NCBI GenBank assembly: GCA_966185765.1
Contig: CBIFVZ010000002.1
Coordinates: 62,001 to 126,000 of the forward strand
Reading direction: 5' to 3'
DNA: 64,000 nt
From: CBIFVZ01 sp966185765
Lineage (GTDB): Bacteria > Pseudomonadota > Gammaproteobacteria > Enterobacterales > Enterobacteriaceae
Part shown: positions 1 to 9,980 of the stretch, piece by piece
How positions within the stretch are numbered: the first letter of the stretch is position 1
How the letters are laid out: the number at the start of each line of letters is the position of its first letter
Position numbers and translations under genes: made by a program
Notes under the pieces: model-generated
What the model saw: only the letters and a program-made list of their open reading frames with translations
Told to the model about the DNA's origin: nothing
Database searches by the model: none

Positions 1-1
1 C

Positions 2-202
2 AGCGGGGGCGTGTTTGGCTACGCCATGCTGGCATTTATCAGCGCGCTGTTGCCTGTCTCTGCATGCTGGAGCCTTATCGGTAAGGCACTGGTCAATGAG
101 GGAAGCCGGGCCTATGGAATTAACCCACAGCGCGTGTTTCGCTGCGCCTCACTGGTGCTGTGCGTGTTCTCTGTCACGCTGTTTTATGATGTGGTGCGTT
201 GA
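2..202 (+). CDS. LysE/RhtB-like translocator, C-terminal fragment (cut by window edge)
   Basis: The reading frame is open from base 2 to a stop at 202, so only the last 66 or so residues are inside the window. It shows two hydrophobic segments. The first contains a Cys-Trp followed by Leu-Ile-Gly, which resembles the C-terminal part of LysE/RhtB amino-acid exporters. The GTG at 11 is probably internal. The gene lies on the outer side of tRNA-Arg and so belongs to the accessory region. The family call is tentative because most of the protein is missing. Confidence 0.45.
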   Translation, partial: SGGVFGYAMLAFISALLPVSACWSLIGKALVNEGSRAYGINPQRVFRCASLVLCVFSVTLFYDVVR

Positions 203-924
203 TATCCAATACGTCGTGCCAGCATTCACTTTTTTTGTAGCCTGACTTCACTCTCCCCCGGACGTGGCCGGTAAAAACCCATCCCGGGTATTTTATGTGT
301 CTGAACCAGGTATTCTGAAAGCTGGCGTCTGTCACGATAATAACCGGACTTCTGGATTGACCGCACTGGCAGGCACATCAGGGAATGCGCTCTGAATTTG
401 CACATTTTGTTGTTTTTGTGAAGGAATTATCCAGCTCATAACGGAATGGACCGTCCGTCACAAAGCAGACTGGCACAAAGTACGTAATATTACTGCGATG
501 GGTAGCCGCTCCAGTCGACAGCGATGATGCACAGAGACAACTGTTTTGTCAGAAGGGCTATAATACTCTAAAAATCAGCGGAATATTCTGATGAAGCGCT
601 TAATTACCCAGCAGGCGATCTGCACGTTTAATTTTGTTTTTAACCTGCACAGTTCCGGGTAAATAACGCCCGACACTGGTCAGAGACAGTGATGCCCCAC
701 AGGTTTAAGCAACGGTTGCTTCAAGAAGTGCATTTTGTGGGTATTAGTGGAATGGCGCTCAAACGGTATGGAAGAAATTCTGGCATAATTGATGGCAGGC
801 ATAGAGGCGATCTCCCTGAATTTGTTAGCACAATCAGTAGAAAGCAAAACTCTATGCCTGTCTTTTTTGCCCACGCATTACTGGGGATTCCTCAGCGCGT
901 TAGCGAGGCTTAGTATTCAGGAAC
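203..924. other. Degraded non-coding stretch beyond tRNA-Arg
   Basis: About 720 bases with no convincing gene. Open frames here are short (64-74 codons), lack good ribosome binding sites and resemble nothing I recognise. The base composition is mixed. I read it as decayed accessory DNA between the LysE-like fragment and the two small ORFs that follow. Confidence 0.5.
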
Positions 925-1065
925 TCAAGGTAATTTTTCAGTTCCATCCGGAATGTCATCCGGGTCAACTTCCGGGTCTACGTCAGGTATAACCGGGTCA
1001 ACGTCTGGATTTATAATATCCGGATCATCTGGTAGAGGCTTATCAATATCAGGTCTATCAACCAT
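925..1065 (-). CDS. 46-residue acidic Asp-Pro repeat protein, unknown
   Basis: A 46-codon ORF starts at ATG 1065, directly behind a strong ribosome binding site (AGGAGGA, 1068-1075 region), and ends at TGA 925-927. The peptide is very acidic and proline-rich, with repeated short units such as DPD, NPDVDP, IPDVDP and EVDPDD, so it is probably disordered. It lies 27 bases downstream of a 30-codon basic ORF on the same strand, suggesting a two-gene transcript. An alternative ATG four bases upstream gives only three codons. I do not recognise the family. The strong Shine-Dalgarno and coherent repeat argue for a real gene. Confidence 0.6.
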   Translation of the reverse strand: MVDRPDIDKPLPDDPDIINPDVDPVIPDVDPEVDPDDIPDGTEKLP

Positions 1066-1092
1066 ACATCCTCCTCTACAGCTTAAGCAAAA

Positions 1093-1185
1093 CTACTTTT
1101 TGTCATGCTTAGGTGATTTTTCAGTATCTTTGTGCGTCTTGTCGTTGTGCTTCGGTTGTTCTTTAGAAACAGTAAATTTGCTCAT
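1093..1185 (-). CDS. 30-residue basic Lys/His-rich micro-protein, unknown
   Basis: A 30-codon ORF from ATG 1185 to TAG 1093-1095, preceded by CAGGAG about seven bases upstream. The product is highly polar and rich in Lys, His and Asp (for example KHNDKTHKD and KSPKHDKK), with no hydrophobic core or membrane segment, so it is likely disordered. Just upstream, around 1205-1225, is a small inverted repeat (GTAGCA-TT-TGCTAC) that may form a hairpin in its leader. The next gene encodes an equally small but acidic peptide. Function unknown. Confidence 0.5.
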   Translation of the reverse strand: MSKFTVSKEQPKHNDKTHKDTEKSPKHDKK

Positions 1186-1777
1186 TTCGAACTCCTGAAT
1201 TGTGTAGGTAGCATTTGCTACACATTCATCTTAGCTGACATCCCCAGTAAAGATAGCGAAGCGGCAGTAAAAACAAGGGGTTATTTCACATCCCATTGAA
1301 TGACATATGTTTAAATTTTCGCCATTGCCGCAAATGTCAGAATTTTCTTCTTTTGACAGCCACCTTAACAGCCTGAATCGCTATATTTTTATTTGTGCCA
1401 TTCTGCTGACGTATTAGCGCCGCTATGGATAAGGAACCGCTTTCTGTCACAGTGGTGCGGCTACAGAGACTGGATATTGCACGTCATAATGGGTCTGAAG
1501 CATTGGTGCTACGAATGGGCTGACTGATATTGCCTGTGGTCCGCTGCACCCCGATAAGTGAGTATCAATTCATAACGAACGCCATACGTGGGCGAGTTGA
1601 TTGATACAAGCGGCGTGCGTGGTGGTGGGTGCATCAGGAAATGGTGACCTGAAGATCAACAGATATGCCTGTCTCGACCCTCATCACCTGGCCAAACATG
1701 CACGGCAAATTGATGGCATTTTTAACAGTAGTGCTCAACATGAAAATCAGGGGGAAGTGTAACGCTGAGATTTTGAA
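1186..1777. other. Accessory non-coding DNA adjoining the tRNA-Arg 3' end
   Basis: Roughly 590 bases with no gene I can support. A 32-codon frame from ATG 1425 lacks a ribosome binding site and has stops on both sides, and looks like a decayed gene piece. Because the tRNA reads leftwards and its CCA end is at 1778, this is where an integrase would have inserted an island. No integrase gene and no second copy of the tRNA end are visible in 1-1777. Confidence 0.45.
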
Positions 1778-1854
<77 letters not shown>

Positions 1855-2092
1855 ATTGTGAAGTGCTTCATAATGCGAAGTGGCTGAATTATACGTTCAA
1901 CGCCAGGTGAGTCAATGGCTTCTCCCTGCAAATGGTTGGTAAATAGACATCCTCGTCATCATCTCATTCATTTTACTAACGTGCGGTAGCCAGACCTGGG
2001 CAAAACGCAATCGGTAACTGACAGCACCGCGCGCTTCTGCCAGAATATGCGCTGTCCCCCTCTCACTTGTAACTGATGGAATCTTCTCTCCA

Positions 2093-2959
2093 ATGGCAGC
2101 AAAGATTATTGACGGTAAAACGATTGCGCAGCAGGTGCGCCTTGAAGTGGCGGAAAAAGTCTCATCCCGTCTGGCCGCCGGCAAACGCGCGCCTGGGCTC
2201 GCTGTCGTACTGGTCGGTGACAACCCTGCGTCACAGATTTACGTAGGCAGTAAACGCCGGGCCTGCGAAGAAGTGGGGTTTATCTCCCGTTCTTACGATC
2301 TGCCGGATACCACCTCTGAGGCACAGCTGCTGGAGCTTATCGACACGCTCAACGCAGATGACGCTATCGATGGCATTCTGGTGCAGCTACCGCTGCCTGC
2401 GGGTATTGATAATGTGAAGGTGCTGGAGCGCATCGCGCCGGATAAAGACGTGGATGGCTTTCATCCCTATAACGTGGGCCGTCTGTGCCAGCGCGCACCG
2501 CGCCTGCGCCCGTGCACACCGCGCGGTATCGTCACGCTGCTGGAGCGCTACAACATTGACACCTACGGTCTCAATGCCGTGGTGATTGGCGCCTCTAATA
2601 TTGTTGGCCGCCCGATGAGTATGGAACTGTTGCTGGCGGGCTGTACGACCACGGTCACCCATCGTTTCACCAAAAATCTGCGTCAGCATGTTGAAAACGC
2701 CGACCTGCTTATTGTCGCCGTCGGCAAGCCCGGCTTTATTCCAGGTGAGTGGATTAAAGAAGGTGCTGTCGTTATTGACGTAGGCATCAACCGCCTTGAG
2801 AGTGGCAAAGTGGTGGGCGATGTGGAATATGACAGTGCCGCCGAACGCGCCGCTTATATCACACCTGTACCTGGCGGCGTTGGCCCCATGACGGTGGCAA
2901 CGCTTATCCAGAATACGCTTCAGGCATGCGAAGAGTATCACGACGTGGAGGACGTATAA
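2093..2959 (+). CDS. folD: Bifunctional methylenetetrahydrofolate dehydrogenase/cyclohydrolase FolD
   Basis: FolD is a cytosolic enzyme that interconverts 5,10-methylene-, 5,10-methenyl- and 10-formyl-tetrahydrofolate, using NADP. The 288-residue protein equals the E. coli length. Visible marks are Tyr50 and Lys54 in the catalytic region, QLPLP at 98-102, Asp121 in DGFHPYNVG, the nucleotide-binding turn GASNIVGRP at 166-174 and PGGVGPMT at 260-267. It is followed one base later by ybcJ, so the two are probably co-transcribed. It supplies one-carbon units to purine synthesis, for which purE and purK also lie in this window. Confidence 0.97.
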   Translation: MAAKIIDGKTIAQQVRLEVAEKVSSRLAAGKRAPGLAVVLVGDNPASQIYVGSKRRACEEVGFISRSYDLPDTTSEAQLLELIDTLNADDAIDGILVQLPLPAGIDNVKVLERIAPDKDVDGFHPYNVGRLCQRAPRLRPCTPRGIVTLLERYNIDTYGLNAVVIGASNIVGRPMSMELLLAGCTTTVTHRFTKNLRQHVENADLLIVAVGKPGFIPGEWIKEGAVVIDVGINRLESGKVVGDVEYDSAAERAAYITPVPGGVGPMTVATLIQNTLQACEEYHDVEDV

Positions 2960-2960
2960 G

Positions 2961-3173
2961 ATGGCGACATTTTCTCTGGGTAAACATCCACACGTTGAAC
3001 TGTGTGACCTGTTGAAACTCGAAGGTTGGAGTGAAAGCGGTGCGCAGGCAAAACTGCTGATTGCCGATGGGCAGGTCAGCGTTGATGGCGCCGTTGAAAC
3101 CCGCAAGCGCTGTAAAATCGTGGCGGGACAGACAGTGAGCTTTGGCGGTAACAGCATTACCGTTGTCGCCTGA
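2961..3173 (+). CDS. ybcJ: S4-domain RNA-binding protein YbcJ
   Basis: A 70-residue basic protein made almost entirely of one S4 RNA-binding domain (about residues 8-60). It has the typical run SGAQAKLLIADGQVSVDG followed by a basic stretch, ETRKRCK. The length matches E. coli YbcJ. It starts one base after the folD stop codon, so it is probably translated from the folD transcript. Its RNA target is not evident from sequence. Confidence 0.93.
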   Translation: MATFSLGKHPHVELCDLLKLEGWSESGAQAKLLIADGQVSVDGAVETRKRCKIVAGQTVSFGGNSITVVA

Positions 3174-3304
3174 TTCAAGACAGCAGCTTGCCATCGCACA
3201 AAGAGCAGGGTGAAGTTTGCGCAACGTTCAGACTTAGGCCTGTAATCCGATTTATTTTACCACAGCGGCTGCTATAGTCGCTGTTTTGCTTTCTGGAACA
3301 GGTC

Positions 3305-3835
3305 ATGCCAACCATTATTACGCACGCTGCCGTTCCGCTTTGCCTTGGGTTAGGGCTGGGTCGTAAAACAATACCACCGCGCCTGCTGCTGGCGGGCATC
3401 GCGCTTGCCATGCTACCTGACGCCGACGTGCTGGCCTTTCAGTTTGGCATCGCCTACGGTAATGTCTTTGGCCATCGTGGTTTTACCCATTCGCTGCTGT
3501 TTGCTTTTGTTGTACCGCTGCTGCTGGTTTGGGCTGGAAGACGCTGGTTCAAAGCACGCCTTCTGCACTGCTGGGCATTTCTCAGCGTGTCGCTGCTATC
3601 GCATAGCCTGCTGGATGCCGTCACCACCGGTGGATACGGCGTAGGATGGCTGTGGCCCTGGTCAGAGGCGCGTTTTTTTGCCCCCTGGCGAGTCATCCGT
3701 GTTGCCCCTTTTGCCCTTGAGCGTTATTTCACACCCTACGGCCATAAGGTCATCATGTCGGAATTATTATGGGTGTGGCTACCAGGCGCTGTACTGGCGT
3801 TGCTGTTCTGGCAATTACGCCGCCGGGCGGCGTAA
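3305..3835 (+). CDS. ybcI: Inner membrane protein YbcI (DUF457 family)
   Basis: A 176-residue integral membrane protein of the YbcI/YdjM type, annotated in families as membrane-bound metal-dependent hydrolase-like (DUF457). Conserved polar residues include the N-terminal THAAVPL, the Asp pair in LPDADV and GHRGFTHS near residue 60; the His and Asp residues could bind a metal. Several hydrophobic helices follow. The start is ATG 3305 after GGAACAGGTC. It sits downstream of ybcJ in the conserved order but 131 bases away, so it probably has its own promoter. The enzyme activity is unproven. Confidence 0.88.
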   Translation: MPTIITHAAVPLCLGLGLGRKTIPPRLLLAGIALAMLPDADVLAFQFGIAYGNVFGHRGFTHSLLFAFVVPLLLVWAGRRWFKARLLHCWAFLSVSLLSHSLLDAVTTGGYGVGWLWPWSEARFFAPWRVIRVAPFALERYFTPYGHKVIMSELLWVWLPGAVLALLFWQLRRRAA

Positions 3836-3871
3836 TTGCACTCATCTTTGCCACTAAGAATATTTCAGAAA

Positions 3872-4591
3872 CTACGCGCTATCCCAGCTCTCAATCATTT
3901 CTGGCTGCTGCTCGGGTAACCATGAAATATCCACGTGGTATTTTTTAATATTATTTCTGTCGAGATAAACCACCGTCTGTTTGCGTTTTTTTATCCAGGC
4001 AGTTGGGTCGACATAAATATTTTCGCTATGAAAGAGATAGGTTTTATTGGCGGGTTCATCGACAAACTGACAAACAATGCGCCAGGGCGACTGTCCGTTC
4101 ACCTCAACGGCGGAGTTAATCACCGCGCCAAGTATGGTCGCTTCTATTGGTTGCCCTTCGTGAATAAGACGCTCGGTTCGGTTCTGACGGCTGCGCATTA
4201 AAAGCGGCGGTAATGCGCCCATTAGCGCAAAACCTACACCAAATATTCCCACCACCAGCGAACTAACATACTGTCCTTCATAGCCGCTGATGCGGGCTTC
4301 ATCGGGGTTATCAGCCAGATACAACACTTCTATATCCTGCCCCAACATGCTGTGATAGCCCGGGCTGCCTACCGAAGAGGTGAATTCATTCTTTTTTCCC
4401 CGGTTGTCATAAAAACTGACCACGGGATACCAAATGCGCTGGCCTTCACTGCGATCCAGACCTACATCCACCACCTTGCCAATGGTGCGTAACGCATTTT
4501 TTTCAAATTGGGCTTCTGACCAGGCTTGATAAAACGAAAGGCCCAGCATCAGACAGCCAAAAAATAAAAAGACCGCAAATATCCGTTTCAT
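3872..4591 (-). CDS. DUF3592-like membrane protein
   Basis: A 239-residue protein with an N-terminal hydrophobic segment (about 5-22), a soluble region of about 85 residues, a second membrane segment (about 112-133) and a C-terminal soluble domain. The first soluble part contains GKVVDVGLDRSEGQRIWYPVV and a sequence ending VLYLADNPDEARI, the usual signature of DUF3592 proteins. An AGGAT ribosome binding site precedes ATG 4591. It stands alone on the minus strand between ybcI and cysS and is absent there in E. coli. Function unknown. Confidence 0.7.
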   Translation of the reverse strand: MKRIFAVFLFFGCLMLGLSFYQAWSEAQFEKNALRTIGKVVDVGLDRSEGQRIWYPVVSFYDNRGKKNEFTSSVGSPGYHSMLGQDIEVLYLADNPDEARISGYEGQYVSSLVVGIFGVGFALMGALPPLLMRSRQNRTERLIHEGQPIEATILGAVINSAVEVNGQSPWRIVCQFVDEPANKTYLFHSENIYVDPTAWIKKRKQTVVYLDRNNIKKYHVDISWLPEQQPEMIESWDSA

Positions 4592-4787
4592 TTTGCATCC
4601 TGCACTTTGTATTTTTACAAATAACCATCTCCTGTTGTCTTAATTATTATTGCACAATGTAAAAAGAAGTCACCTGCCCTCATACGCCCTCGCTGCTGAA
4701 TAATAAATACTCTGGTTTTTAATCAGATTAATCAGCATTTATGCCAGGTTTATAACGAAATTAAGCAGTCCCCTCTGCTGCTGATAT

Positions 4788-4814
4788 AAAAAAAGCCCGA
4801 TATCGGGCTTTTTA
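4788..4814 (-). terminator. Intrinsic terminator of cysS
   Basis: A perfect palindrome, AGCCCGATATCGGGCT (4794-4809), is flanked by A6-7 on the left and T5 on the right, so it can act on both strands. It lies 13 bases beyond the cysS stop codon. Confidence 0.85.
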
Positions 4815-4826
4815 TTTAACTAATGC

Positions 4827-6212
4827 TTATTTTCTACGCCAGGTTGTTCCCTGCGGACCATCTTCCAGCACAATTCCCATTTCGTTAAGACGATCGCGCG
4901 CCGCATCTGCTGCTGCCCAATCTTTCGACTCGCGAGCATCTTTACGCTGTTTAATCAGCGCCTCAATCTCAGCAACCTCACCATCACCCGCCTGCGCACC
5001 GCTTTGCAGGAACTGTTCCGGCTCCTGCTCCAGCAGCCCCAGAATGGCCGCAAGCTTACGCAAATGTGCGGCCATACCGTTTGCCGCCGCCGGATCTTCT
5101 GCTTTCAGACGATTGACTTCACGCGCCATATCAAACAGCACTGAGTAGGCTTCCGGCGTGTTGAAGTCATCGTTCATGGCCTGGGTAAAGCGCGCCTCAA
5201 AGTCGTCGCCACCGGCAGGCTGCACGCTGGTATCGGTACCGCGCAGCGCGGTATACAGGCGCTCCAGCGAGGTGCGGGCCTGTTTGAGATTCTCTTCGCT
5301 GTAATTAAGCTGGCTACGATAGTGGCCAGACATCAGAAAATAGCGGATGGTTTCAGCGTCATAATGCTTGAGGACGTCACGCACGGTAAAGAAGTTGCCG
5401 AGGGACTTTGACATCTTCTCACGATCGACCATTACCATGCCGGAGTGCATCCAGTAGTTCACATACTCGCCGTCATGGGCGCAGGTGGACTGCGCTATCT
5501 CGTTCTCATGATGGGGGAACATCAGGTCAGAGCCGCCGCCGTGGATATCAAAATGGCTGCCGAGCTGCTTGCAGTTCATAGCCGAGCACTCAATGTGCCA
5601 GCCAGGACGCCCCTCGCCCCAGGGTGACGGCCAGCTCGGCTCACCCGGTTTGGACATTTTCCACAGCACAAAGTCCATCGGGTTACGCTTCACATCAGCC
5701 ACTTCCACACGCGCACCGGCCTGCAGTTGCTCAAGATCCTGACGAGACAGCAGACCATAGTTCGGATCGGTCGGCACCGCGAACATGACATCGCCATTGT
5801 CTGCTACATAAGCATGACCGCGCTCAATCAGGCGCTCGGTAAGGGCAATAATTTCGGGGATATGCTGGGTCGCACGCGGCTCACTGTCCGGGCGCAGGAT
5901 GTTCAGCGCGTCGAAGTCGGCGTACATCTCGGCAATCATCCGGTCCACCAGCACGGTGAACGGTTCACCGTTTTCGTTAGCGCGTTTAATAATTTTATCA
6001 TCGATATCGGTGATATTACGCACATAGCGCAACTGATAACCGAGATAACGCAGATAGCGCGTTACCACATCAAAAGCGACAAACGTGCGGCCGTGGCCAA
6101 TGTGACACAGGTCGTAAACGGTTATCCCGCACACGTACATCCCCACTTCGCCGGGGTTAATAGGCTTGAACTCTTCCTTCTGGCGGCTCAGGGTATTAAA
6201 GATTTTTAACAT
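4827..6212 (-). CDS. cysS: Cysteinyl-tRNA synthetase
   Basis: This class I aminoacyl-tRNA synthetase charges tRNA-Cys with cysteine in the cytosol. The 461 residues match the E. coli length. The HIGH signature is at 37-40, KMSKS at 266-270, and the zinc ligands that select cysteine are visible as Cys28, Cys209, His234 and Glu238. It is transcribed away from ppiB, and the 175-base gap between them must hold both promoters. A terminator follows the stop codon. Confidence 0.97.
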   Translation of the reverse strand: MLKIFNTLSRQKEEFKPINPGEVGMYVCGITVYDLCHIGHGRTFVAFDVVTRYLRYLGYQLRYVRNITDIDDKIIKRANENGEPFTVLVDRMIAEMYADFDALNILRPDSEPRATQHIPEIIALTERLIERGHAYVADNGDVMFAVPTDPNYGLLSRQDLEQLQAGARVEVADVKRNPMDFVLWKMSKPGEPSWPSPWGEGRPGWHIECSAMNCKQLGSHFDIHGGGSDLMFPHHENEIAQSTCAHDGEYVNYWMHSGMVMVDREKMSKSLGNFFTVRDVLKHYDAETIRYFLMSGHYRSQLNYSEENLKQARTSLERLYTALRGTDTSVQPAGGDDFEARFTQAMNDDFNTPEAYSVLFDMAREVNRLKAEDPAAANGMAAHLRKLAAILGLLEQEPEQFLQSGAQAGDGEVAEIEALIKQRKDARESKDWAAADAARDRLNEMGIVLEDGPQGTTWRRK

Positions 6213-6387
6213 CTGAAGATTCCATGTAAACGTGTGTCTTAGAAAACGCTGTATATTACCCGTAATTCAACCCGGAAGCAGCACGCTTTGCAAGGTTACC
6301 CCTTAAGCAAAGTTATGCTATAACAGTCGCCTGATTCGACCTGCCTGTGCGGGTCCCGGCAACACATTAACAAACAGGATGCATACA

Positions 6388-6882
6388 ATGGTTACTTTCC
6401 ATACCAATCATGGCGACATTGTTATCAAAACCTTTGATGACAAAGCACCGCTCACCGTTAAAAACTTCCTGGATTACTGCCGTGAAGGCTTCTACAACAA
6501 CACCATTTTCCACCGTGTGATCAACGGCTTTATGGTTCAGGGCGGCGGCTTTGAGCCGGGCATGAAGCAAAAAGAAACTAAAGATCCTATTCAGAACGAA
6601 GCCAATAACGGGCTGAAAAACACCCGCGGTACGCTGGCAATGGCGCGTACCCAGGCCCCGCACTCTGCCACCGCTCAGTTCTTTATTAACGTTGTGGACA
6701 ACGACTTCCTGAACTTCAGCGGCGAAAGCCTGCAAGGCTGGGGCTACTGCGTGTTTGCCGAAGTGGTAGAAGGTATGGACGTGGTCGACAAAATCAAAGG
6801 CGTGGCAACAGGCCGTAGCGGCATGCATCAGGATGTACCAAAAGAAGATGTTATTGTTGAAAGCGTGACCGTCAGCGAGTAA
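6388..6882 (+). CDS. ppiB: Cytoplasmic peptidyl-prolyl cis-trans isomerase B
   Basis: A cyclophilin that isomerises Xaa-Pro bonds in the cytosol. The 164 residues carry FHRVINGF (about 41-48, with the catalytic Arg43) and QGGGFEPG (51-58). I place the start at ATG 6388 rather than 6379 because AGGA lies about nine bases upstream and the resulting N-terminus, [10 protein letters not shown], matches E. coli PpiB. lpxH follows after three bases, so the pair is likely one operon, as in E. coli. Confidence 0.95.
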   Translation: MVTFHTNHGDIVIKTFDDKAPLTVKNFLDYCREGFYNNTIFHRVINGFMVQGGGFEPGMKQKETKDPIQNEANNGLKNTRGTLAMARTQAPHSATAQFFINVVDNDFLNFSGESLQGWGYCVFAEVVEGMDVVDKIKGVATGRSGMHQDVPKEDVIVESVTVSE

Positions 6883-6885
6883 TTC

Positions 6886-7608
6886 GTGGCAACGCTGTTT
6901 ATTGCAGACTTGCACCTGAGTACGGATGAACCGGCGATAACCGCCGGTTTTCTGCGTTTTCTGACTGGTGATGCGCGTAATGCCGATGCGCTTTATATTC
7001 TTGGCGATTTATTTGAAGTCTGGATTGGTGATGACGAGCCAGGCGCGCTTCACCAGGATGTCGCCACTGCGCTGCGTACGCTTACGGATGCTGGCGTCCC
7101 CTGCTACTTTATTCACGGAAACCGCGACTTTCTGCTTGGCCAGCGTTTTGCCCGGGCCTGTGGCATGCAGTTGCTGGCTGAAGAGTGCGTGCTGGATATC
7201 GACGGGCGGCGCGTGCTGATTATGCACGGCGATACCCTGTGCACTGACGATGCGGGCTACCAGGCTTTCCGCGCCCGGGTACACACTCCCTGGATACAGC
7301 GCGCGTTTTTAACGCTACCGCTTTTCCTGCGCCGCCGTATTGCTGCCCGCATGCGTGCACGCAGTAAAGCGGCCAACAGCAGCAAATCGATGGACATCAT
7401 GGATGTTAACGCCAAAGCCGTGTTGCAGGCGTTTACCCGCCATCGTGTGCAGTGGCTTATCCACGGTCACACCCATCGTCCGGCCATCCACGAACTTAAC
7501 GCTAATGGCGCACCGGCCTGGCGCGCTGTACTCGGAGCATGGCACACGCAAGGCTCCATGATAAAAGTCAGTGCTGACGGTGTTGAACTCATCGCGTTCC
7601 CGTTCTAA
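6886..7608 (+). CDS. lpxH: UDP-2,3-diacylglucosamine diphosphatase LpxH
   Basis: LpxH removes UMP from UDP-2,3-diacylglucosamine to make lipid X in lipid A synthesis, at the inner face of the inner membrane. The 240-residue calcineurin-like metallophosphoesterase shows its metal ligands in order: Asp8 and His10, Asp41, Asn79 in GNRD, His114, and HGHTH near residues 193-197. The start codon is GTG at 6886, three bases after ppiB, giving [10 protein letters not shown] as in E. coli. Confidence 0.95.
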   Translation: MATLFIADLHLSTDEPAITAGFLRFLTGDARNADALYILGDLFEVWIGDDEPGALHQDVATALRTLTDAGVPCYFIHGNRDFLLGQRFARACGMQLLAEECVLDIDGRRVLIMHGDTLCTDDAGYQAFRARVHTPWIQRAFLTLPLFLRRRIAARMRARSKAANSSKSMDIMDVNAKAVLQAFTRHRVQWLIHGHTHRPAIHELNANGAPAWRAVLGAWHTQGSMIKVSADGVELIAFPF

Positions 7609-7708
7609 GCCCTTCGTTACCGCTAATTGCCACAGTCGCCGCTCGCGCAACATTGCACTATGGCGCTAATTTGCCGACAATAGCGTTTTTTAACCAGGAT
7701 GTAACACC

Positions 7709-7954
7709 GTGACAAACCAACCGTTCCAGCCGCTGCTCACCGCAGGCAGTATTTTACTGCTGGCGTTTCTCTCCTGCCTGCTGCTTCCCGCGCCGAATCC
7801 TGGCCTGATGCTGGCACAACGTCTGGTGGCGCGTTTTCACCTGGTAGATCTGAATCAGCTGTACACCATTTTATTTTGCCTGTGGTTTCTGCTACTGGGC
7901 ACCATCGAGTTTTTCATTATCCGTTTTGTCTGGCGACGCTGGTTTGCGGTGTAA
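7709..7954 (+). CDS. Small two-helix membrane protein, unknown
   Basis: An 81-residue protein starting at GTG 7709 with AGGA nine bases upstream. Two strong hydrophobic segments (about 10-27 and 51-72) are separated by a short polar stretch, and the C-terminus is basic (RFVWRRWFAV). It lies between lpxH and purE in the same orientation, at a position with no gene in E. coli. I do not recognise a family. The start context and clear membrane topology support a real gene. Confidence 0.6.
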   Translation: MTNQPFQPLLTAGSILLLAFLSCLLLPAPNPGLMLAQRLVARFHLVDLNQLYTILFCLWFLLLGTIEFFIIRFVWRRWFAV

Positions 7955-8142
7955 ACGACAATTGCGCTTTGCTACCTGACCGGCCTCAGACGCTGTTTAT
8001 GCCGCTTACGCCTGCACAGCGCATAGCCATTTCATCCCCCCTCGTGCCTTACCCGCCTGTTTGCAGGACACAAATAAAAACGGTGAGGACATTTCACTTT
8101 TTTGCCATTATTCACGTCTGCCAGAACCCACAGCCAGCAACG

Positions 8143-8158
8143 ACGCAACCGTTTTCCT
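8143..8158 (+). promoter_or_regulatory. PurR operator of purEK
   Basis: ACGCAACCGTTTTCCT closely matches the 16-bp PurR consensus ACGCAAACGTTTNCNT. It lies 84 bases before the purE start codon. This is the position and near-sequence of the E. coli purEK operator, so repression by PurR with hypoxanthine or guanine is expected. Confidence 0.85.
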
Positions 8159-8241
8159 TGCCGGTATTCCGTGCTATTCTCTGAGCCCTTCGTTAGCAAT
8201 GACCGCCTTTTTCTTCCCGATTCACAGGAGTTCCAGGACGT

Positions 8242-8748
8242 ATGTCTTCTCACCAGGCCACGCGAATCGCCATTGTGATGGGTTCCCAGAGCGACTGGGC
8301 GACCATGCAGTTTACCGCCGAAGTCCTCACCGCCCTTGATGTTCCCCACCACGTTGAAGTGGTTTCCGCTCATCGCACGCCGGATAAGCTTTTCAGCTTT
8401 GCCGAAGCCGCCGAAAGCAACGGGTTTCAGGTTATTATTGCAGGCGCAGGCGGTGCGGCGCATCTGCCTGGCATGATTGCCGCGAAAACCCTGGTGCCCG
8501 TGCTGGGTGTACCGGTACAGAGCGCAGCGCTGAGCGGCGTTGACAGCCTTTACTCCATCGTACAGATGCCGCGCGGCATTCCGGTTGGTACGCTGGCGAT
8601 TGGTAAAGCCGGTGCTGCTAACGCAGGCCTTCTGGCAGCACAGATTCTGGCCCAGCACGACCCGGCGCTGCATCAGCGTCTGGCGGCGTGGCGTCAGCAG
8701 CAGACCGACGATGTGCTCAATAACCCAGACCCGAGGGAGGGCGCGTAA
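8242..8748 (+). CDS. purE: N5-carboxyaminoimidazole ribonucleotide mutase
   Basis: PurE moves the carboxyl group of N5-CAIR to carbon 4 to give CAIR in de novo purine synthesis. The 168 residues include GSQSDW (14-19), the active-site SAHRTP (42-47, His44) and [10 protein letters not shown]. The gene overlaps purK by one base (TAATG), indicating translational coupling. A PurR box lies upstream. Confidence 0.96.
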   Translation: MSSHQATRIAIVMGSQSDWATMQFTAEVLTALDVPHHVEVVSAHRTPDKLFSFAEAAESNGFQVIIAGAGGAAHLPGMIAAKTLVPVLGVPVQSAALSGVDSLYSIVQMPRGIPVGTLAIGKAGAANAGLLAAQILAQHDPALHQRLAAWRQQQTDDVLNNPDPREGA

Positions 8749-9815
8749 TGCAGGTTTGCGTACTGGGCAACGGCCAACTCGGGCGCATGCTGCGCCAGGC
8801 GGGTGAGCCACTGGGCATTGCGGTCTACCCGGTCGGGCTGGACGCTGAACCTGAAGCGGTGCCGTTTCAGCAAAGCGTTATCACAGCAGAAATCGAGCGC
8901 TGGCCTGAAACCGCCCTCACCCGTGAGCTGGCGCGTCACCCGGCTTTTGTTAACCGCGATGTGTTCCCCATCATCGCTGACCGCCTGACGCAGAAACAGC
9001 TTTTCGACAAGCTTAATCTGGCGACCGCCCCCTGGCAGTTATTATCCAGTGCGCAGGAGTGGCCTGGGGTTTTCGAGCGCCTGGGTGAACTGGCTATAGT
9101 GAAACGCCGTACCGGTGGCTACGATGGCCGTGGTCAGTGGCGACTGCGCGCGGCAGAGGTGGAGCAACTCCCCGCTGATTGTTACGGCGAGTGTATCGTC
9201 GAACAGGGCATCAATTTCACCGGTGAAGTGTCGCTGGTCGGCGCGCGCGGTCATGACGGCAAGTGCGTGTTTTATCCACTGACCCACAACCTGCATCAGG
9301 ACGGCATTCTGCGCACCAGCGTTGCCTTCCCGCTGGCAGATATCGCCCAGCAGCAGCAGGCAGAAACCATGCTCAGCACCATTATGCAGGAGCTGGACTA
9401 CGTCGGCGTGATGGCAATGGAATGCTTTGTCACACCCGGTGGCCTGCTGATTAACGAGCTGGCACCGCGTGTACACAACAGCGGACACTGGACGCAAAAC
9501 GGGGCTTCCATCAGCCAGTTTGAACTTCATTTGCGCGCCATTCTGAAGCTCCCACTACCCAAACCGGTGGTCAACAGTCCGTCGGTGATGGTAAATCTGA
9601 TTGGTACTGCGCTTAACTATGGCTGGCTGCGCCTGCCGCTGGTACATCTGCACTGGTATGACAAAGAGGTGCGTGCGGGGCGTAAGGTGGGCCACCTGAA
9701 CCTTAACGACAGCGATATTGGTCGTCTTTCTGCCTCACTTGAAGCCTTAACCCCGCTACTGCCGCAGGACTATGCCAGCGGCATCGCCTGGGCGCAGGTC
9801 CGGCTGGGCGGCTAG
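8748..9815 (+). CDS. purK: N5-carboxyaminoimidazole ribonucleotide synthase
   Basis: PurK uses ATP and bicarbonate to carboxylate AIR to N5-CAIR, the substrate of PurE. The 355-residue ATP-grasp protein begins with the nucleotide-fold turn LGNGQLGRML. It also carries the grasp-loop sequence RTGGYDGRGQ and, near residue 240, NELAPRVHNSGH, which holds metal and substrate ligands. It is coupled to purE by a one-base overlap. In E. coli the allantoin genes lie beyond purK; here selU follows after 165 bases. Confidence 0.96.
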   Translation: MQVCVLGNGQLGRMLRQAGEPLGIAVYPVGLDAEPEAVPFQQSVITAEIERWPETALTRELARHPAFVNRDVFPIIADRLTQKQLFDKLNLATAPWQLLSSAQEWPGVFERLGELAIVKRRTGGYDGRGQWRLRAAEVEQLPADCYGECIVEQGINFTGEVSLVGARGHDGKCVFYPLTHNLHQDGILRTSVAFPLADIAQQQQAETMLSTIMQELDYVGVMAMECFVTPGGLLINELAPRVHNSGHWTQNGASISQFELHLRAILKLPLPKPVVNSPSVMVNLIGTALNYGWLRLPLVHLHWYDKEVRAGRKVGHLNLNDSDIGRLSASLEALTPLLPQDYASGIAWAQVRLGG

Positions 9816-9980
9816 CCGCTTTACCGTAATGCAGGCGGCGTTAGCCGTCTGCACGCGCCCCACGTCCGCCATCTTCTTAACTGTCGAAGACAGTTGCACT
9901 TCCCCTTCCTGACTCCGTAAAATCTGCTATCACTTCAGCAAAGCCGCACTCCCTACACGCCTGCGGCGACAAGGTTACGC

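Noticed and set aside
689..913. 74-codon plus-strand open frame in the island remnant
   Set aside because: No ribosome binding site and overlapping alternative frames on both strands. The sequence resembles no family I know.
2387..3199. 270-residue minus-strand open frame across folD and ybcJ
   Set aside because: It is antisense to two clearly conserved genes, its protein has no recognisable family features, and it reflects the GC-rich codon pattern of folD.
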